From Mikrocytos mackini (taxonomy: Eukaryota > Endomyxa > Ascetosporea > Mikrocytida > Mikrocytiidae), in assembly GCA_030180075.1 (NCBI GenBank), contig JASNJN010000262.1, positions 1 through 31,151 of the forward strand: a stretch of 31,151 nucleotides of DNA, written 5' to 3'. Both the position numbers and the translations under genes were made by a program. The notes beneath the pieces are model-generated. The model searched no databases. It saw nothing but the letters and a program-made list of their open reading frames with translations, and was not told the origin of the DNA. This document shows, in pieces, positions 1 through 9,106 of this stretch (position 1 is the stretch's first letter; the number at the start of each line of letters is the position of its first letter).

Positions 1-2
1 TC

Positions 3-665
3 CTGGGTGGATGTCCAAAAATCCCATTCGGATTGCTGAAGAGCAGACATGACGCCGTGGTGACACAAATCGCCAACGAAGTCATCTGTAGAAAAAGGTT
101 GGGTCACAAGATCAAACACAGCAAAATGGGCAGACGTGTGGAAAGAAGACTAAGCAATTTCCAGTTAATCCTCGATCAAAGGGTCGGGGTGGAAGGCGAC
201 GGAAAATCGCCCCACTCTTTGCTTCCGGACATAATTGCGGTCGACCACAGTAGAAGAACAGTCGAACTGTTGGAAGTGGCGGTGCCTAATGAAGACCTCA
301 TCGAAGAAAGGGAAATCCAGAAAAAGGATAAGTATCTCGAACTCGGTGAAACCCTCGGTAAACAATACGGAGGGTTCAGAGTCACCATTAGGACGTTCGT
401 CATGGGCCAGCTAGGTTTGTTGTCGCAGCAAGCTGTCGACAACTTACTCTGGTTCATGAGACTCACCTGCCATCGCCCCGCCCTGCCGGGCGGGACGACC
501 CACAGGGGTCGCACCCTTGCAGTCCTCCTCAGTAAAATACAGGTGGTAGGACTTAAAGGGTCACTGAACATCTACGAGTGGTTGCGGTGTAGTGACAAGA
601 CGACAATTGAGCCCGATAAAGCGGGTAGGAGTGACGTAGGAAACAGGATAAATTTAATTAATTAA
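3..665 (+). CDS. 3' end of a non-LTR retrotransposon ORF with restriction-like endonuclease (partial)
   Basis: The reading frame is open from the left edge, so the N-terminus (including any reverse transcriptase) lies outside the window. The visible part starts LGGCPKIPF, then has an RHDAV segment followed by a restriction-like endonuclease core: PDII, about 13 residues later ELLEVAVP, then EEREIQKKDKYLEL. This PD...E..VAVP...ERE..K..KY order is typical of the C-terminal nicking endonuclease of R2/R4/CRE/NeSL-type elements, which cuts the target site for target-primed reverse transcription. No stop or frameshift is visible. The last codons run into an AATT/TTAA simple repeat at about 650-672, probably the element's 3' terminus. 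The region is more GC-rich than the DNA after it. The clade within the endonuclease-bearing group cannot be fixed from this fragment. Confidence 0.8.
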   Translation: MGGCPKIPFGLLKSRHDAVVTQIANEVICRKRLGHKIKHSKMGRRVERRLSNFQLILDQRVGVEGDGKSPHSLLPDIIAVDHSRRTVELLEVAVPNEDLIEEREIQKKDKYLELGETLGKQYGGFRVTIRTFVMGQLGLLSQQAVDNLLWFMRLTCHRPALPGGTTHRGRTLAVLLSKIQVVGLKGSLNIYEWLRCSDKTTIEPDKAGRSDVGNRINLIN

Positions 666-672
666 TTATATT
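650..672 (+). repeat. AATT/TTAA simple repeat at the 3' end of the retrotransposon
   Basis: Short run of TTAATTAATTAATTAT overlapping the stop codon of the endonuclease ORF. Some endonuclease-bearing non-LTR elements end in, or insert at, short simple repeats. Here it is the likely 3' junction; the AT-rich sequence after it has no retroelement features. Confidence 0.45.
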
Positions 673-2061
673 TTATTTCTGTTTTTAAAAAAAGGATGCA
701 AATAATTTTTAAAATATCGATTATATAATATCTAATATATTATTTATAAACATGTTTGCCCGACTATTTATAAATCACAGTTTATATCTCATGTTCTCTA
801 TATTTATTTTATTCACAGCACAGATTTATTCTTTCCAAATTCGTTCTATGTAAAATTTCTTTGTATTAAACTATTCACCTCAGAATTTCATGATAAACAT
901 TAATTATTTTATAATAATGCTATTATAAATTACTTCGAATAAAGAATAATGTGTATGTCTCTATTGATCTTCGGTGTCATCATGTTTAGATAAAAGTTGT
1001 TGTCTTTTATATATCGTTTCTAGGTTTAAAGTAATTAAACCTGTATTCTAATTGTGTAAATATGCCAGAAGCTTATATTAACAGACATATCTACTTGTTG
1101 TAATTTCTCTATGGACAATTTCTCTACTTAGTAAAACCCATCTTTATAGAGCCTTTTTATTTCTCTTGTTCATTATAATGGTTCATAAGGCTATATTAGA
1201 CTATCAAGACCATATTTCGATGTCTAGATTCTCCTTTGTATCAACATGACCGTTTGAATCACGGAACGGTAATCTAATGTAAAACAGCGTTCATATTCTT
1301 GTAAATGAGTTCATCATTGGGGTATAGAATTCTAATGAGAACATCTGTCTTATGCTAATGTCTTACGATCCTCATGGTGTTTTTTGTTTTCAAATTTTAA
1401 ATTTTCAAAAAAATTTTGTTGTTTTTAACAATACAATCGTTACTTATATGTCCTTTAATACGACCCAAACTAAAAGGTTGTTCTATTATCTTTTTATATC
1501 TTAAAATTATCCATTAAAACCATTTCCGTTCAAAATGTATACAAAATAACAATACTCCATAAATACGGCTCGTATAAACAGGCGAGAATATTAAAAGCTT
1601 TATTATGATTACAAGAACCCAGTTAATGATTTTATAATGATATAAATAGGGTGTTAAAATCTTAATTTGGGGTGAGTTTAGCCATAACCGAATTTATGCT
1701 AAAAATTGATGTAAATTAGAGAGCTATTGAATATGTATGTCACAGAATACATAGTTAACATGTTAATTGCATATTATAGAACGGTAGATGTGGTTATATT
1801 TAGCCAATAAGCGGCGATTTATGTTAAAACGATTTCATTTTTAAAAATAAGGTATATAATTTAATTCTTTCGGAGAATTATAAAAGCAAAAATGTTTGTT
1901 AAACTTTATTAAGTTAACTGAATATCTATTTACCGTTGAAAGCTTATTTTTATTAATAAAATTATAAATTACCTAATAGGCGATGCTATTTAAAGAAAAC
2001 AACTAGGGAATGTTTTGAAACATTTAGTGAAATTTCTGTAATTAAATACCCAATACACACT
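673..2061. other. AT-rich gene-free stretch
   Basis: About 1.4 kb of AT-rich sequence. I see no ORF with recognisable content, no tRNA- or rRNA-like sequence and no convincing terminal inverted repeats. It may be old decayed mobile DNA. Confidence 0.6.
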
Positions 2062-2441
2062 CAGGGTTGGGAGGTTTAAACCACATGGTTTAAACCGGTT
2101 TTTGCCGTCCTGTCCAAAAGGTTTTGGACGTAAAAGACGTCTTAAACCTCCTATTTGGTAGGGGCTTGAGGGGCCTGAAATTGAAACGTGAAATGACCTT
2201 TTCCAAAAACGTCACCAAATGATCATAATATTTTGTCTGAACGCTTAATTTTTTGTCGCCAAAAAAACAATAAGCTCAAAAATTTTTATATTAGATTCTT
2301 AATAAATTAAACGTCGATCATAAAATTACGAAATATGGTAACCTGAAAAAAGGGTTTTGGACAGGATTAAACCAGGTTTAAACCTGGATTAAACCACCTG
2401 TCCTGTACAAAAGGTTATGGACGGTCTTAAACCCCACCCTG
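2062..2441. mobile_element. hAT-like non-autonomous element with CAGGGTTGGG terminal inverted repeats
   Basis: The left end reads CAGGGTTGGGAGGTTTAAACC. The reverse complement of the right end reads CAGGGTGGGGTTTAAGACC, so the ends form imperfect terminal inverted repeats of about 20 bp. CAGGG-type ends are usual for hAT-superfamily elements. The interior has repeated GGTTTAAACC palindromes, the 16-bp palindrome CCAGGTTTAAACCTGG, and a direct repeat at about 2109-2130 and 2402-2424 (CCTGTCCAAAAGGTTTTGGA and a close variant). No coding capacity. The flanking 8-mers (TACACACT and ACCAAGAG) do not match, so no target duplication is visible. It lies directly against the decayed Ty3-like pol remnant, suggesting insertion into it. 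Confidence 0.6.
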
Positions 2442-2442
2442 A

Positions 2443-2691
2443 CCAAGAGCCAATTATGATAGAAGTAAAGTTTTAAGGAGAAGAGGGGTAATGAAGCTGA
2501 AAATTGATAAAAGACGAGGTGCTAAGAAATTAGATCTCGAGACAGATGCAAAAGTTAGAGTAAAACTATAAGACGGAACATTTTCAAGCGAGTATACGAT
2601 AATCGATAGTACGGAGCACACTGTTGCCTTATCAGACAACTCTATCTGGCACAAAAACCGGGTTTCACCAGCGCCCAAAGTGCTTCGTTAG
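2443..2691 (+). pseudogene. Decayed Ty3/gypsy-like pol 3' end (integrase tail)
   Basis: Conceptual reading in one frame gives a basic stretch (YDRSKVLRRR, then KIDKRRGAKK), an in-frame TAA at 2569-2571, then a segment ending WHKNRVSPAPKVLR before TAG at 2689-2691. This resembles the basic C-terminal tail of a Ty3/gypsy integrase. The assignment is strengthened by what follows: a purine-only tract and then TG, the order expected at the pol/3' LTR junction. The upstream part of the element is missing; the hAT-like element ending at 2441 occupies that side. Confidence 0.45.
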
Positions 2692-2700
2692 GGGAGGGAA
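2690..2700 (+). other. Candidate polypurine tract
   Basis: Eleven purines (AGGGGAGGGAA) overlap the pol stop codon and are followed at once by TGTCG. Retrotransposon plus-strand priming sites have this form and sit directly against a 3' LTR that begins with TG. Confidence 0.5.
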
Positions 2701-2990
2701 TGTCGTATATCTAGTCATAGACGGTAATTAATTTAAAAAGTTAATATCTTGAACCATTATACATAACTAGGGGCGGCAAATATGTGATTTGGTACAAATC
2801 ATATATTTTCATCAAATTTATGGAAAATTTGCACCCATAATTATCCCGATTTTATGAAATTCATATATTTTATCCTTTTGAAATTTTAACCAAAATCATA
2901 TATCGTCATATATTTTGCGATTTTTTGTCATATATTTTGCGCCCCTATACATAACTATCTATAGGGATACCACAGTTTCCTTTTGTTGGT
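2701..2990 (+). mobile_element. Start of a putative 3' LTR, interrupted by a hAT-type MITE
   Basis: Sequence beginning TGTCGTATATC right after the polypurine tract is the expected 3' LTR. It is split by the MITE at 2768-2947, and the LTR-like sequence resumes afterwards. The right end of the LTR is not visible to me, and no 5' LTR copy was found in the window, so the end coordinate is only a guess. Confidence 0.35.
2768..2947. mobile_element. 180-bp hAT-type MITE with perfect 8-bp target duplication
   Basis: Ends are TAGGGGCGGCAAATATGTGA and, reverse complemented from the right, TAGGGGCGCAAAATATATGA. The element is flanked on both sides by the identical 8-mer TACATAAC (2760-2767 and 2948-2955). 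TAGGG-type ends plus an 8-bp duplication are diagnostic of hAT transposition. The interior is AT-rich, non-coding, and carries several copies of CATATATTTT near the ends, possibly transposase-binding subterminal repeats. Confidence 0.9.
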
Positions 2991-3040
2991 TTTAATTATT
3001 TTAACTTAATATATATTTTATTCAAATAACTTTAAATTAA

Positions 3041-3403
3041 CTAAATCGCTCTTTAGAAATTATTTTTATTAATTTTATTCGAATATTTTATTTAAACAAA
3101 AAAACGAAGTTTTACCTTATAGATACAGCATCAAGATTCGCATGGCATTTTCTTACTTTAACGCGGGATATGGTTGTTTTATCATTGTGGAAAACATTTG
3201 AGTATGAAGACAAAAGCATCGTAAGAATTCATTTTGCAGAGATAATTGAAAAAATGAGAAGAATCAGAAACTTTTATTATATGATTGGAAGAGTCTATGC
3301 ATTTATAGAAATGTTTAGATTCCATAAAGACGCGATGGACGATTACCAAATAGATCGTTTGTTTGATTCGCTTGGTCAGACCTTACACTTAGTTTGTTTG
3401 TGA
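3041..3403 (+). pseudogene. Orphan reading frame, possible gene remnant
   Basis: The frame is open from 3041 to the TGA at 3401-3403. The first ATG after that is at 3170 and would give 77 residues (MVVLSLWKTFEYEDKSIV...). The frame continues open upstream of that ATG with protein-like composition (YLIDTASRFAWHFLTLTRDM), suggesting a C-terminal fragment rather than a complete small gene. There is no AAATTT motif near the ATG, unlike the convincing genes here. An EXS-domain (SYG1/XPR1) fragment was considered from the SRFAW segment, but the similarity is too weak to claim. Confidence 0.3.
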
Positions 3404-3719
3404 TAAATAATTGGGTGTTTTGATTAGTTAATAGAACACATATCAAAATATAAAATTCAGAATTTCAAGTTAATATAGTTAAAGCATTCAAAAGGTTGTT
3501 TTTGAAATCTATCTTGACAAGGGTTGTATTTTGTATACTAGACGAAGTTAGGGATTCCCAATTATATTCTCCATCAACAATGTATTTATATTTATAAATA
3601 AATCATATTTAATTACATTATTTTTTGTTGAAATAATCGAATGTTAAGTTATCCATTACATTGTCCAATTCCAAGTTAAACTCCTTTATATTCTTTGATA
3701 AATTTAAAAGATTATTATT
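3404..3719. other. AT-rich intergenic stretch
   Basis: About 316 bp between the orphan frame and the first gene of the compact island. No ORF, RNA gene or clear repeat seen. Confidence 0.5.
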
Positions 3720-4076
3720 TTAGGTTTCTATTTTACAAATGATGTTATCCAACGTTTCTTCTCCAGTTTTATCTCTATTGTTATTCACGATGTTTCTTAT
3801 TATCTTTCGAATAATAAGCTTTTCTTCAAGTAGGTTTTCCTTTTCTTCTAGTTCAGACGCCTTTCTTTTACAGCAACTGTTGCATAACAATACTCCATTT
3901 TTAAAGTTTTTACTAACGTCACATATAAAATCCTCTAAGTAGCTCTTATAAACTTGGATAGTAAGTTGTTTTCCACTGGGAAGAAAGAATTTCTGTTCGG
4001 ATGTTGTGGGGGCTTCTAACTTTATCATTTTCAAACATAAATTGCAATAAAAGTAGATGTTGATATTCGTGGACAT
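3720..4076 (-). CDS. Small Cys-rich (CxxC...CxxCC) coiled-coil protein of unknown function
   Basis: Using the ATG at 4076 gives 118 residues. The N-terminus has a CNLC pair (C11, C14), a second CNSCC cluster (C65, C68, C69), then a charged helical stretch from about residue 72 (KRKASELEEKENLLEEKLIIRKI) likely to form a coiled coil. Two CxxC pairs suggest one zinc site. The frame extends upstream to 4118 without an ATG, so 4076 is the best start. An AAATTT motif lies 33 nt upstream. The layout of CxxC, CxxC, coiled coil recalls the N-terminal region of Beclin/Atg6, but this protein is far too short and the resemblance is weak. It lies upstream of SPT4 in the antisense direction and reads the same way as it. 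Confidence 0.6.
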   Translation of the reverse strand: MSTNINIYFYCNLCLKMIKLEAPTTSEQKFFLPSGKQLTIQVYKSYLEDFICDVSKNFKNGVLLCNSCCKRKASELEEKENLLEEKLIIRKIIRNIVNNNRDKTGEETLDNIICKIET

Positions 4077-4109
4077 CAGGATGCCAAGTCTTTTCTTTTC
4101 AAAAATTAA

Positions 4110-4115
4110 AAATTT
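4110..4115 (-). promoter_or_regulatory. AAATTT motif upstream of the Cys-rich gene
   Basis: AAATTT 33 nt upstream of the start codon, farther than for most genes in the window. Assigned by analogy with the other starts. Confidence 0.35.
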
Positions 4116-4441
4116 CAAATCTTTTCAAAACATAGCCAGCTAGACTGTACCAAACACCGAATGGAAAAGTTCGCCTTCATTATTTTAGAGGGTGGTCATG
4201 ATCACGCCTTATGAAAACATGTAAGTTCCAATTACACACAAGTTCTATAAAATATGACTTGAAAGATGAGAATAAGAAAATATTACCCAAATAAAGGATA
4301 ACTGAGTTAAAAAACCATTACCTCGGTTGTCTATTGATAAAACTAGCTTATTACATTTTCGAAGTTTATGTAGCGCATTTGATCTAAAAATTCTTGTAAG
4401 TACAGAGCATGCGTAAGAATTAGCTAACCTTTTGTAAATAT
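4116..4441. other. Intergenic stretch without a gene
   Basis: About 325 bp between SPT4 (3' side) and the Cys-rich gene's upstream motif. It is the longest gap in the left half of the gene island. No ORF, tRNA-like sequence or repeat seen. Confidence 0.5.
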
Positions 4442-4780
4442 TTAATAAAATTCGTCATCAGAATTAACGTCATCTTCATAATCGTCCTCTATTTCTTCGT
4501 CGAGCATAGTTAGTGCATAAAATCCGGCTATTTTGGGAGTTGTCTTTGTAAATTTTGCGACGTAATTTGATGGTGTTAAATTACAATGAAAAACCATTCC
4601 TTTAAAGTTCTTTGTTATATTCGTAGGCTCGTAGTTTACGGAATCTGAGTGGATATTGAGTAATTTACAGTTTTCACATCCCGAATCTACAAATTGGTCT
4701 TTAGTTTTCAGAAGTCTGCAGTTTATGCACGCGTATGTTTTTGATATGGTGTTGGGAAGTGGGGCACAGTTGATTGGCAT
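4442..4780 (-). CDS. SPT4: Transcription elongation factor SPT4
   Basis: 112 residues. SPT4 pairs with SPT5 to form DSIF, which promotes RNA polymerase II processivity in the nucleus. The four-cysteine zinc ribbon is intact: C18 and C21 (ACINC), C35 and C38 (GCENC). After it come the family landmarks: FKGMVFHC, then SNYVAKF and PKIAGFYAL, corresponding to the F-G-x-V..C, S-W-VA-KW and IAG-Y-A blocks of SPT4. The C-terminus (about residues 93-112) is strongly acidic (DEEIEDDYEDD), a lineage-specific tail. The start is fixed by the AAAATTTT palindrome ending 2 nt upstream. It is divergent from TOP2, with 36 nt between the start codons. Confidence 0.9.
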   Translation of the reverse strand: MPINCAPLPNTISKTYACINCRLLKTKDQFVDSGCENCKLLNIHSDSVNYEPTNITKNFKGMVFHCNLTPSNYVAKFTKTTPKIAGFYALTMLDEEIEDDYEDDVNSDDEFY

Positions 4781-4782
4781 TT

Positions 4783-4792
4783 TAAAATTTTA
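4783..4792. promoter_or_regulatory. Shared AAAATTTT palindrome between SPT4 and TOP2
   Basis: TAAAATTTTA in the 36-nt gap between divergent start codons, 2 nt from the SPT4 ATG and 24 nt from the TOP2 ATG. AAATTT-type signals next to start codons are known in several microsporidia. Being palindromic, this one could serve both genes. Confidence 0.6.
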
Positions 4793-4816
4793 TAAAAAGG
4801 AGAAACAAACCAAAAC

Positions 4817-7800
4817 ATGCCACCAAAGACTACATCGGAAATATATCAGAAGATGACGCCAATAGAGCATATATTGAAGCGTCCAGACACATATGTAGGC
4901 TCAGTACATCCTGAGACATCTGAGCTGTACGTTCCCAATTTGGAAATTCAGAAGTACAACAAGGTTGGAATAATTGACCCTTCGTCTACATTTACAGCAG
5001 AGGAACTAAGTTTTAAGAAACAGAAGCTAACTTATGTACCTGCGTTCATGAAGATTTACGATGAAATCTTGGTGAATGCTGCGGACAACAAGGTGCGTGA
5101 CGATAAAATGAACATAATTTCAGTCACCATAGATTACGAAAACCATGAAATTTCGGTTCTCAACGACGGGTCTGGGATACCGGTAGAAATCCACTCAAAG
5201 GAGAAGGTGTTCATTCCTGAAATGATATTTGGACAGTTGCTTACCAGTTCGAACTATGATGATTCTGTTGGGAAAGTTACTGGAGGGCGAAATGGTTACG
5301 GAGCCAAACTTACGAATCTATACTCGACCGAATTTAGCGTTTCCACAAGGGATAAGAAGAACTGCAAATCATACAAGCAGATTTGGTCTGGTAACATGAA
5401 GCACAAGGAAGATCCCGAGATCGAACAGTACACAAAACGAGAATTCAAAGAAGAGTATGAAGAAGTTATGAGGAGTACCAAAAAAAATAATGAAGATTCA
5501 CAGGAGTACCTAAAGGGAATGATCGCGGATGTGATAAAGGGTAACATCGGGAAGAGTATAAACGAGTTCAACGATGTTTTATCTACTCATTTGCCCGAAT
5601 TCACTACAATTACGTTCAAACCTGACATGGCACGATTGGGGAAGGATTCGGATGAAAAGTTCAGCAATGACATGTTGTTCTTGCTTGCTAAGCGGGCCAT
5701 TGATCTAGCAGGTACGACGTCAGGAAGATGTCTTATTTACTTGAATTCCGTGCTTATTCCTGTAAGCAACTTTGAAGAGTATATGAAACTGTACATTTCC
5801 GGCGACTCGTCTGTATTCATTTACGAGAAGTTTGGAGAGAGATGGAAAATCGGTATCAGTGCATCAGATGGACACTTCCAACATGTTTCCTTCGTCAACG
5901 CAATTAGTACTCCTGGTGGGGGAAAGCACGTTAATTATATCGCGGATGCTATTTCGGATAGGTTGATCGAAGAATTGAAGAGGAGGACCAAAAGGAAAAC
6001 GATAAAAAAGACCTTTGTCAAGAACCAGTTGTTTGTGTTTGTTAATTGTTTAGTCGACAATCCATCCTTCAAAAGTCAAACGAAAGAGTTCTTGAGTTCA
6101 GAACCCAAGACATTCGGCACAACCTGCGAAATTACTACAGCTTTCGCCAAACGAATACTTGAGACGGAGATACTTGAACAAATAAGCGAATTTTTGAAAT
6201 TCAAAGAACATGCAGCATTGAAAAAAACAGACGGAAAGAAAACCAAACGGCTCTTTGGAATCCCGAAGTTGACAGATGCACACGCGGCAGGAACCAATGA
6301 TGGGAAGAACTGTGCGCTAATACTTACAGAAGGAGACTCCGCAAAGCAGCTTGCCATGTCGGGGCTAGATGTTGTAGGGCAGAAGCACTATGGAATATTC
6401 CCATTGCGTGGTAAAATGCTGAATGTTCGAGATGCCAGCAAAGAAGCCATTTTGAAGAACGCCGAAGTAGAGGCAATGAAGAAGATCGTCGGACTGAAGA
6501 TAGGAATGGACTACTCAAATCTCCAGGACGATCCAACCGGCAACGGCGAAAAAAACTTTGAAAGCCTGAGGTATGGGAAAATAATCATAATGGCAGACCA
6601 AGATCTAGACGGTTCCCACATTAAGGGACTTATTATAAACTTTATACATTTCTTCTGGCCCAGCTTGATAAGGAGGAATGACTGCTTGTTCTCGCTAATA
6701 ACCCCCATTGTCGTAGCAACAGACAAAACAACAAAGGAAAAGGTTCAGTTCTATAGTCTCGGGGAGTTCAACATCTGGAAAAATGAAGTTTTTGTACAAA
6801 ATGCAGGCAAATGGACGTTTAAATACTACAAAGGATTAGGTACATCTAGTACAAAAGAAGGAAAGGAGTACTTCAGAAATCTGGATCTCAATTTGAAACC
6901 ATTTAAAAGAGTAGACATGGAAGATGAGAATAAAATTAAGCTGGCATTCGAAAAGAGCCAAGTTAACGAACGGAAAAGCTGGATTCTAGAAAAGTATCGT
7001 CCTAATCTATTCATTGATTCAACAGCAGACGAATTCACATTCACAAACTTCATAGACAAAGAACTCATAAACTTCAGTATGCATGACAACCTGAGGAGCA
7101 TACCATCTTTCATCGACGGGCTAAAGCCAGTACAAAGGAAGATTCTATATACAGTTCTAAAGAAGAACATTACGTCGGATGTTAAGGTGGCCACACTGGC
7201 CGCACAAGTTTCCAGTTTCACGAATTACCACCACGGAGAAATGTCCATGTACAAGGCCATCGTCGGCATGGCACAAAACTATACGGGGAGCAACAACATC
7301 AACCTGCTCGTCCCTTCGGGCCAATTTGGTTCGAGGAACAAACTTGGGAAAGACTCGGCGTCAGCCCGTTATATCCACACCCGACTAGAAGGGATCACAG
7401 CGAAACTATTTCCTGTTGAAGACCTCCCTGTACTAGAGTATAATGAAGATGATGGAAAGACCGTAGAGCCAGCTTTCTTCGCCCCCATAATACCCACAAT
7501 CCTTGCGAATGGTACAGAAGGAATCGGGACAGGTTGGAGCACAAAACTTCCTTGCTTCAACCCGAAGGATATAGCCTTTTTAGTCAAAGAGTACATCAGG
7601 GGGAGAATCCCCGATGACAATATCAAACCTTGGTATAGAGGTTTTAAAGGGGAAATACATCGGGCTACAGCGAATAGCTTCATCATGGTAGGCCAAGTAA
7701 AACTCTACGAACAAGACAACTATGAGTTAGAAGTGTTAGAGACGCCAATAAATAAGGACGCAGACGACCTGAGACAGGACTTCGAAAATCTCATGAATGA

Positions 7801-8935
7801 TGGGATCTTCATAGACGTAGTTTCCAACTGTTCTTCTTCCGGGTATACATACAATCTAACATGTAGTCCCTCCAAGGGGGCAGAATTCGCCCGTATGACC
7901 GAAGCGGATCTTCTGAAGCAACTCAAATTGACGTCCAGCTTCCCCCTCACGAATATGGTCCTTTTGACGAGGGAATTGATACCCAAGAAGTTCGACAGGA
8001 TACTCGAAATAGTCAAAGAACACTACGATATCAGACTTGAGTTTTACGAAAAGAGGAAAGTTCACAAGATCAGTAAGTTGGAACACGAATGCATGACCAT
8101 CTCCAACCAGGCCCGCTTTATTATGATGGTCGTAGAAAACAGACTCGTACTTAGCAATAAGAAAAAGGCGATAATCGTAGCCGAATTAGAAGGGCATAAT
8201 TTTGATAAGATCGAAGATACCTACGATTATCTATTGAATCTTAAGCTCTTGAGTTTAACCAAGGAAAAGGTGGACGAGTTATTGAATCTGAAGGTCAGAA
8301 AGAACCATGAGTTGGAAGAGTATAGGAAGAAATCGATCAAGGACATCTGGTTGGAAGAAATAGAGGAATTTGAAAAAGAGTATGAGAAGTTTGAAAAGGA
8401 CTGGCATGATGTCTTCAAACAGGAGGAAGTGCAAACATACAGCAAAGGCAGAAAAAAGAGAGCCAAGGCGGCCAAATCGAAAAATACAATTGGGGCTGGT
8501 TCTGATAGACATGAGATTTATCTGGAAAAGGGAGATGTCAACAGCAAACTGAAAGTAAATCTCGTTAAAAGACCAGCAAAAACTGTAGTAAAAAACACAA
8601 GGACTTCCAAGCCGACTGCTACAACGACAACTAAAACCAGAACTACAAAAAAGGCCAAAGAAACATCTACCACAAAGGAAACCAAGCCTAGGAAACCACG
8701 GGCTACAGCAACCACTAAAAAGGCCGAGCCAAAGAAACCGGTAACTAAGAAGACTAAGGTAGTCACCAAGAAAGAAGATGATAAAAGCGATTTTGAGCTA
8801 GAGATAGGTATCGAAGACAAACCTAAATCGTTAATGGAAAGAATTGGGATTAAAAAACAAACTTCACAAGTAACCAAGAAAAAACCGGCTGCGAAAAAAA
8901 ACAAAAGTTTGTCCTTAGCTGACTCAACAGAGTAA
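4817..8935 (+). CDS. TOP2: DNA topoisomerase II
   Basis: 1372 residues, near the usual size for the family. It passes one duplex through another using ATP, and is needed to decatenate sister chromosomes. Domains in order: GHKL ATPase (NAADNK; GRNGYGAKLTNLYS), transducer with the ATP-sensing QTK loop (residues 421-423), TOPRIM domain with the catalytic glutamate E505 in EGDSAK, PLRGKMLNV, and the metal-binding DQDLDGS aspartates (D594, D596, D598), then the winged-helix breakage-reunion domain with active-site tyrosine Y852 in SARYIHT. A coiled-coil C-gate follows. The last 150 or so residues are Lys/Thr/Ala-rich and disordered, as in eukaryotic enzymes, and probably hold the nuclear localisation signals. 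All catalytic residues I could check are present and no frameshift is seen. Confidence 0.98.
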   Translation: MPPKTTSEIYQKMTPIEHILKRPDTYVGSVHPETSELYVPNLEIQKYNKVGIIDPSSTFTAEELSFKKQKLTYVPAFMKIYDEILVNAADNKVRDDKMNIISVTIDYENHEISVLNDGSGIPVEIHSKEKVFIPEMIFGQLLTSSNYDDSVGKVTGGRNGYGAKLTNLYSTEFSVSTRDKKNCKSYKQIWSGNMKHKEDPEIEQYTKREFKEEYEEVMRSTKKNNEDSQEYLKGMIADVIKGNIGKSINEFNDVLSTHLPEFTTITFKPDMARLGKDSDEKFSNDMLFLLAKRAIDLAGTTSGRCLIYLNSVLIPVSNFEEYMKLYISGDSSVFIYEKFGERWKIGISASDGHFQHVSFVNAISTPGGGKHVNYIADAISDRLIEELKRRTKRKTIKKTFVKNQLFVFVNCLVDNPSFKSQTKEFLSSEPKTFGTTCEITTAFAKRILETEILEQISEFLKFKEHAALKKTDGKKTKRLFGIPKLTDAHAAGTNDGKNCALILTEGDSAKQLAMSGLDVVGQKHYGIFPLRGKMLNVRDASKEAILKNAEVEAMKKIVGLKIGMDYSNLQDDPTGNGEKNFESLRYGKIIIMADQDLDGSHIKGLIINFIHFFWPSLIRRNDCLFSLITPIVVATDKTTKEKVQFYSLGEFNIWKNEVFVQNAGKWTFKYYKGLGTSSTKEGKEYFRNLDLNLKPFKRVDMEDENKIKLAFEKSQVNERKSWILEKYRPNLFIDSTADEFTFTNFIDKELINFSMHDNLRSIPSFIDGLKPVQRKILYTVLKKNITSDVKVATLAAQVSSFTNYHHGEMSMYKAIVGMAQNYTGSNNINLLVPSGQFGSRNKLGKDSASARYIHTRLEGITAKLFPVEDLPVLEYNEDDGKTVEPAFFAPIIPTILANGTEGIGTGWSTKLPCFNPKDIAFLVKEYIRGRIPDDNIKPWYRGFKGEIHRATANSFIMVGQVKLYEQDNYELEVLETPINKDADDLRQDFENLMNDGIFIDVVSNCSSSGYTYNLTCSPSKGAEFARMTEADLLKQLKLTSSFPLTNMVLLTRELIPKKFDRILEIVKEHYDIRLEFYEKRKVHKISKLEHECMTISNQARFIMMVVENRLVLSNKKKAIIVAELEGHNFDKIEDTYDYLLNLKLLSLTKEKVDELLNLKVRKNHELEEYRKKSIKDIWLEEIEEFEKEYEKFEKDWHDVFKQEEVQTYSKGRKKRAKAAKSKNTIGAGSDRHEIYLEKGDVNSKLKVNLVKRPAKTVVKNTRTSKPTATTTTKTRTTKKAKETSTTKETKPRKPRATATTKKAEPKKPVTKKTKVVTKKEDDKSDFELEIGIEDKPKSLMERIGIKKQTSQVTKKKPAAKKNKSLSLADSTE

Positions 8936-9106
8936 GGATCTAGTTTATTCCTACAGAGCGACGACGATTCGGTTGGTTCTTCCGACCTGATTTAAACATA
9001 ATTATATACGTATTGACGAATATTAACATTTGTTTTGACAACACAATTGCCAACCTGTATTTTAATAATATTTTTCAGCGTCTTAAATTTTTACATTCTA
9101 ATTTAT

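Noticed and set aside
8518-8904. 128-codon minus-strand ORF, hydrophobic (Val/Phe-rich)
   Set aside because: It is the antisense shadow of the Lys/Thr-rich C-terminal tail of topoisomerase II, which naturally reads as a hydrophobic protein on the other strand.
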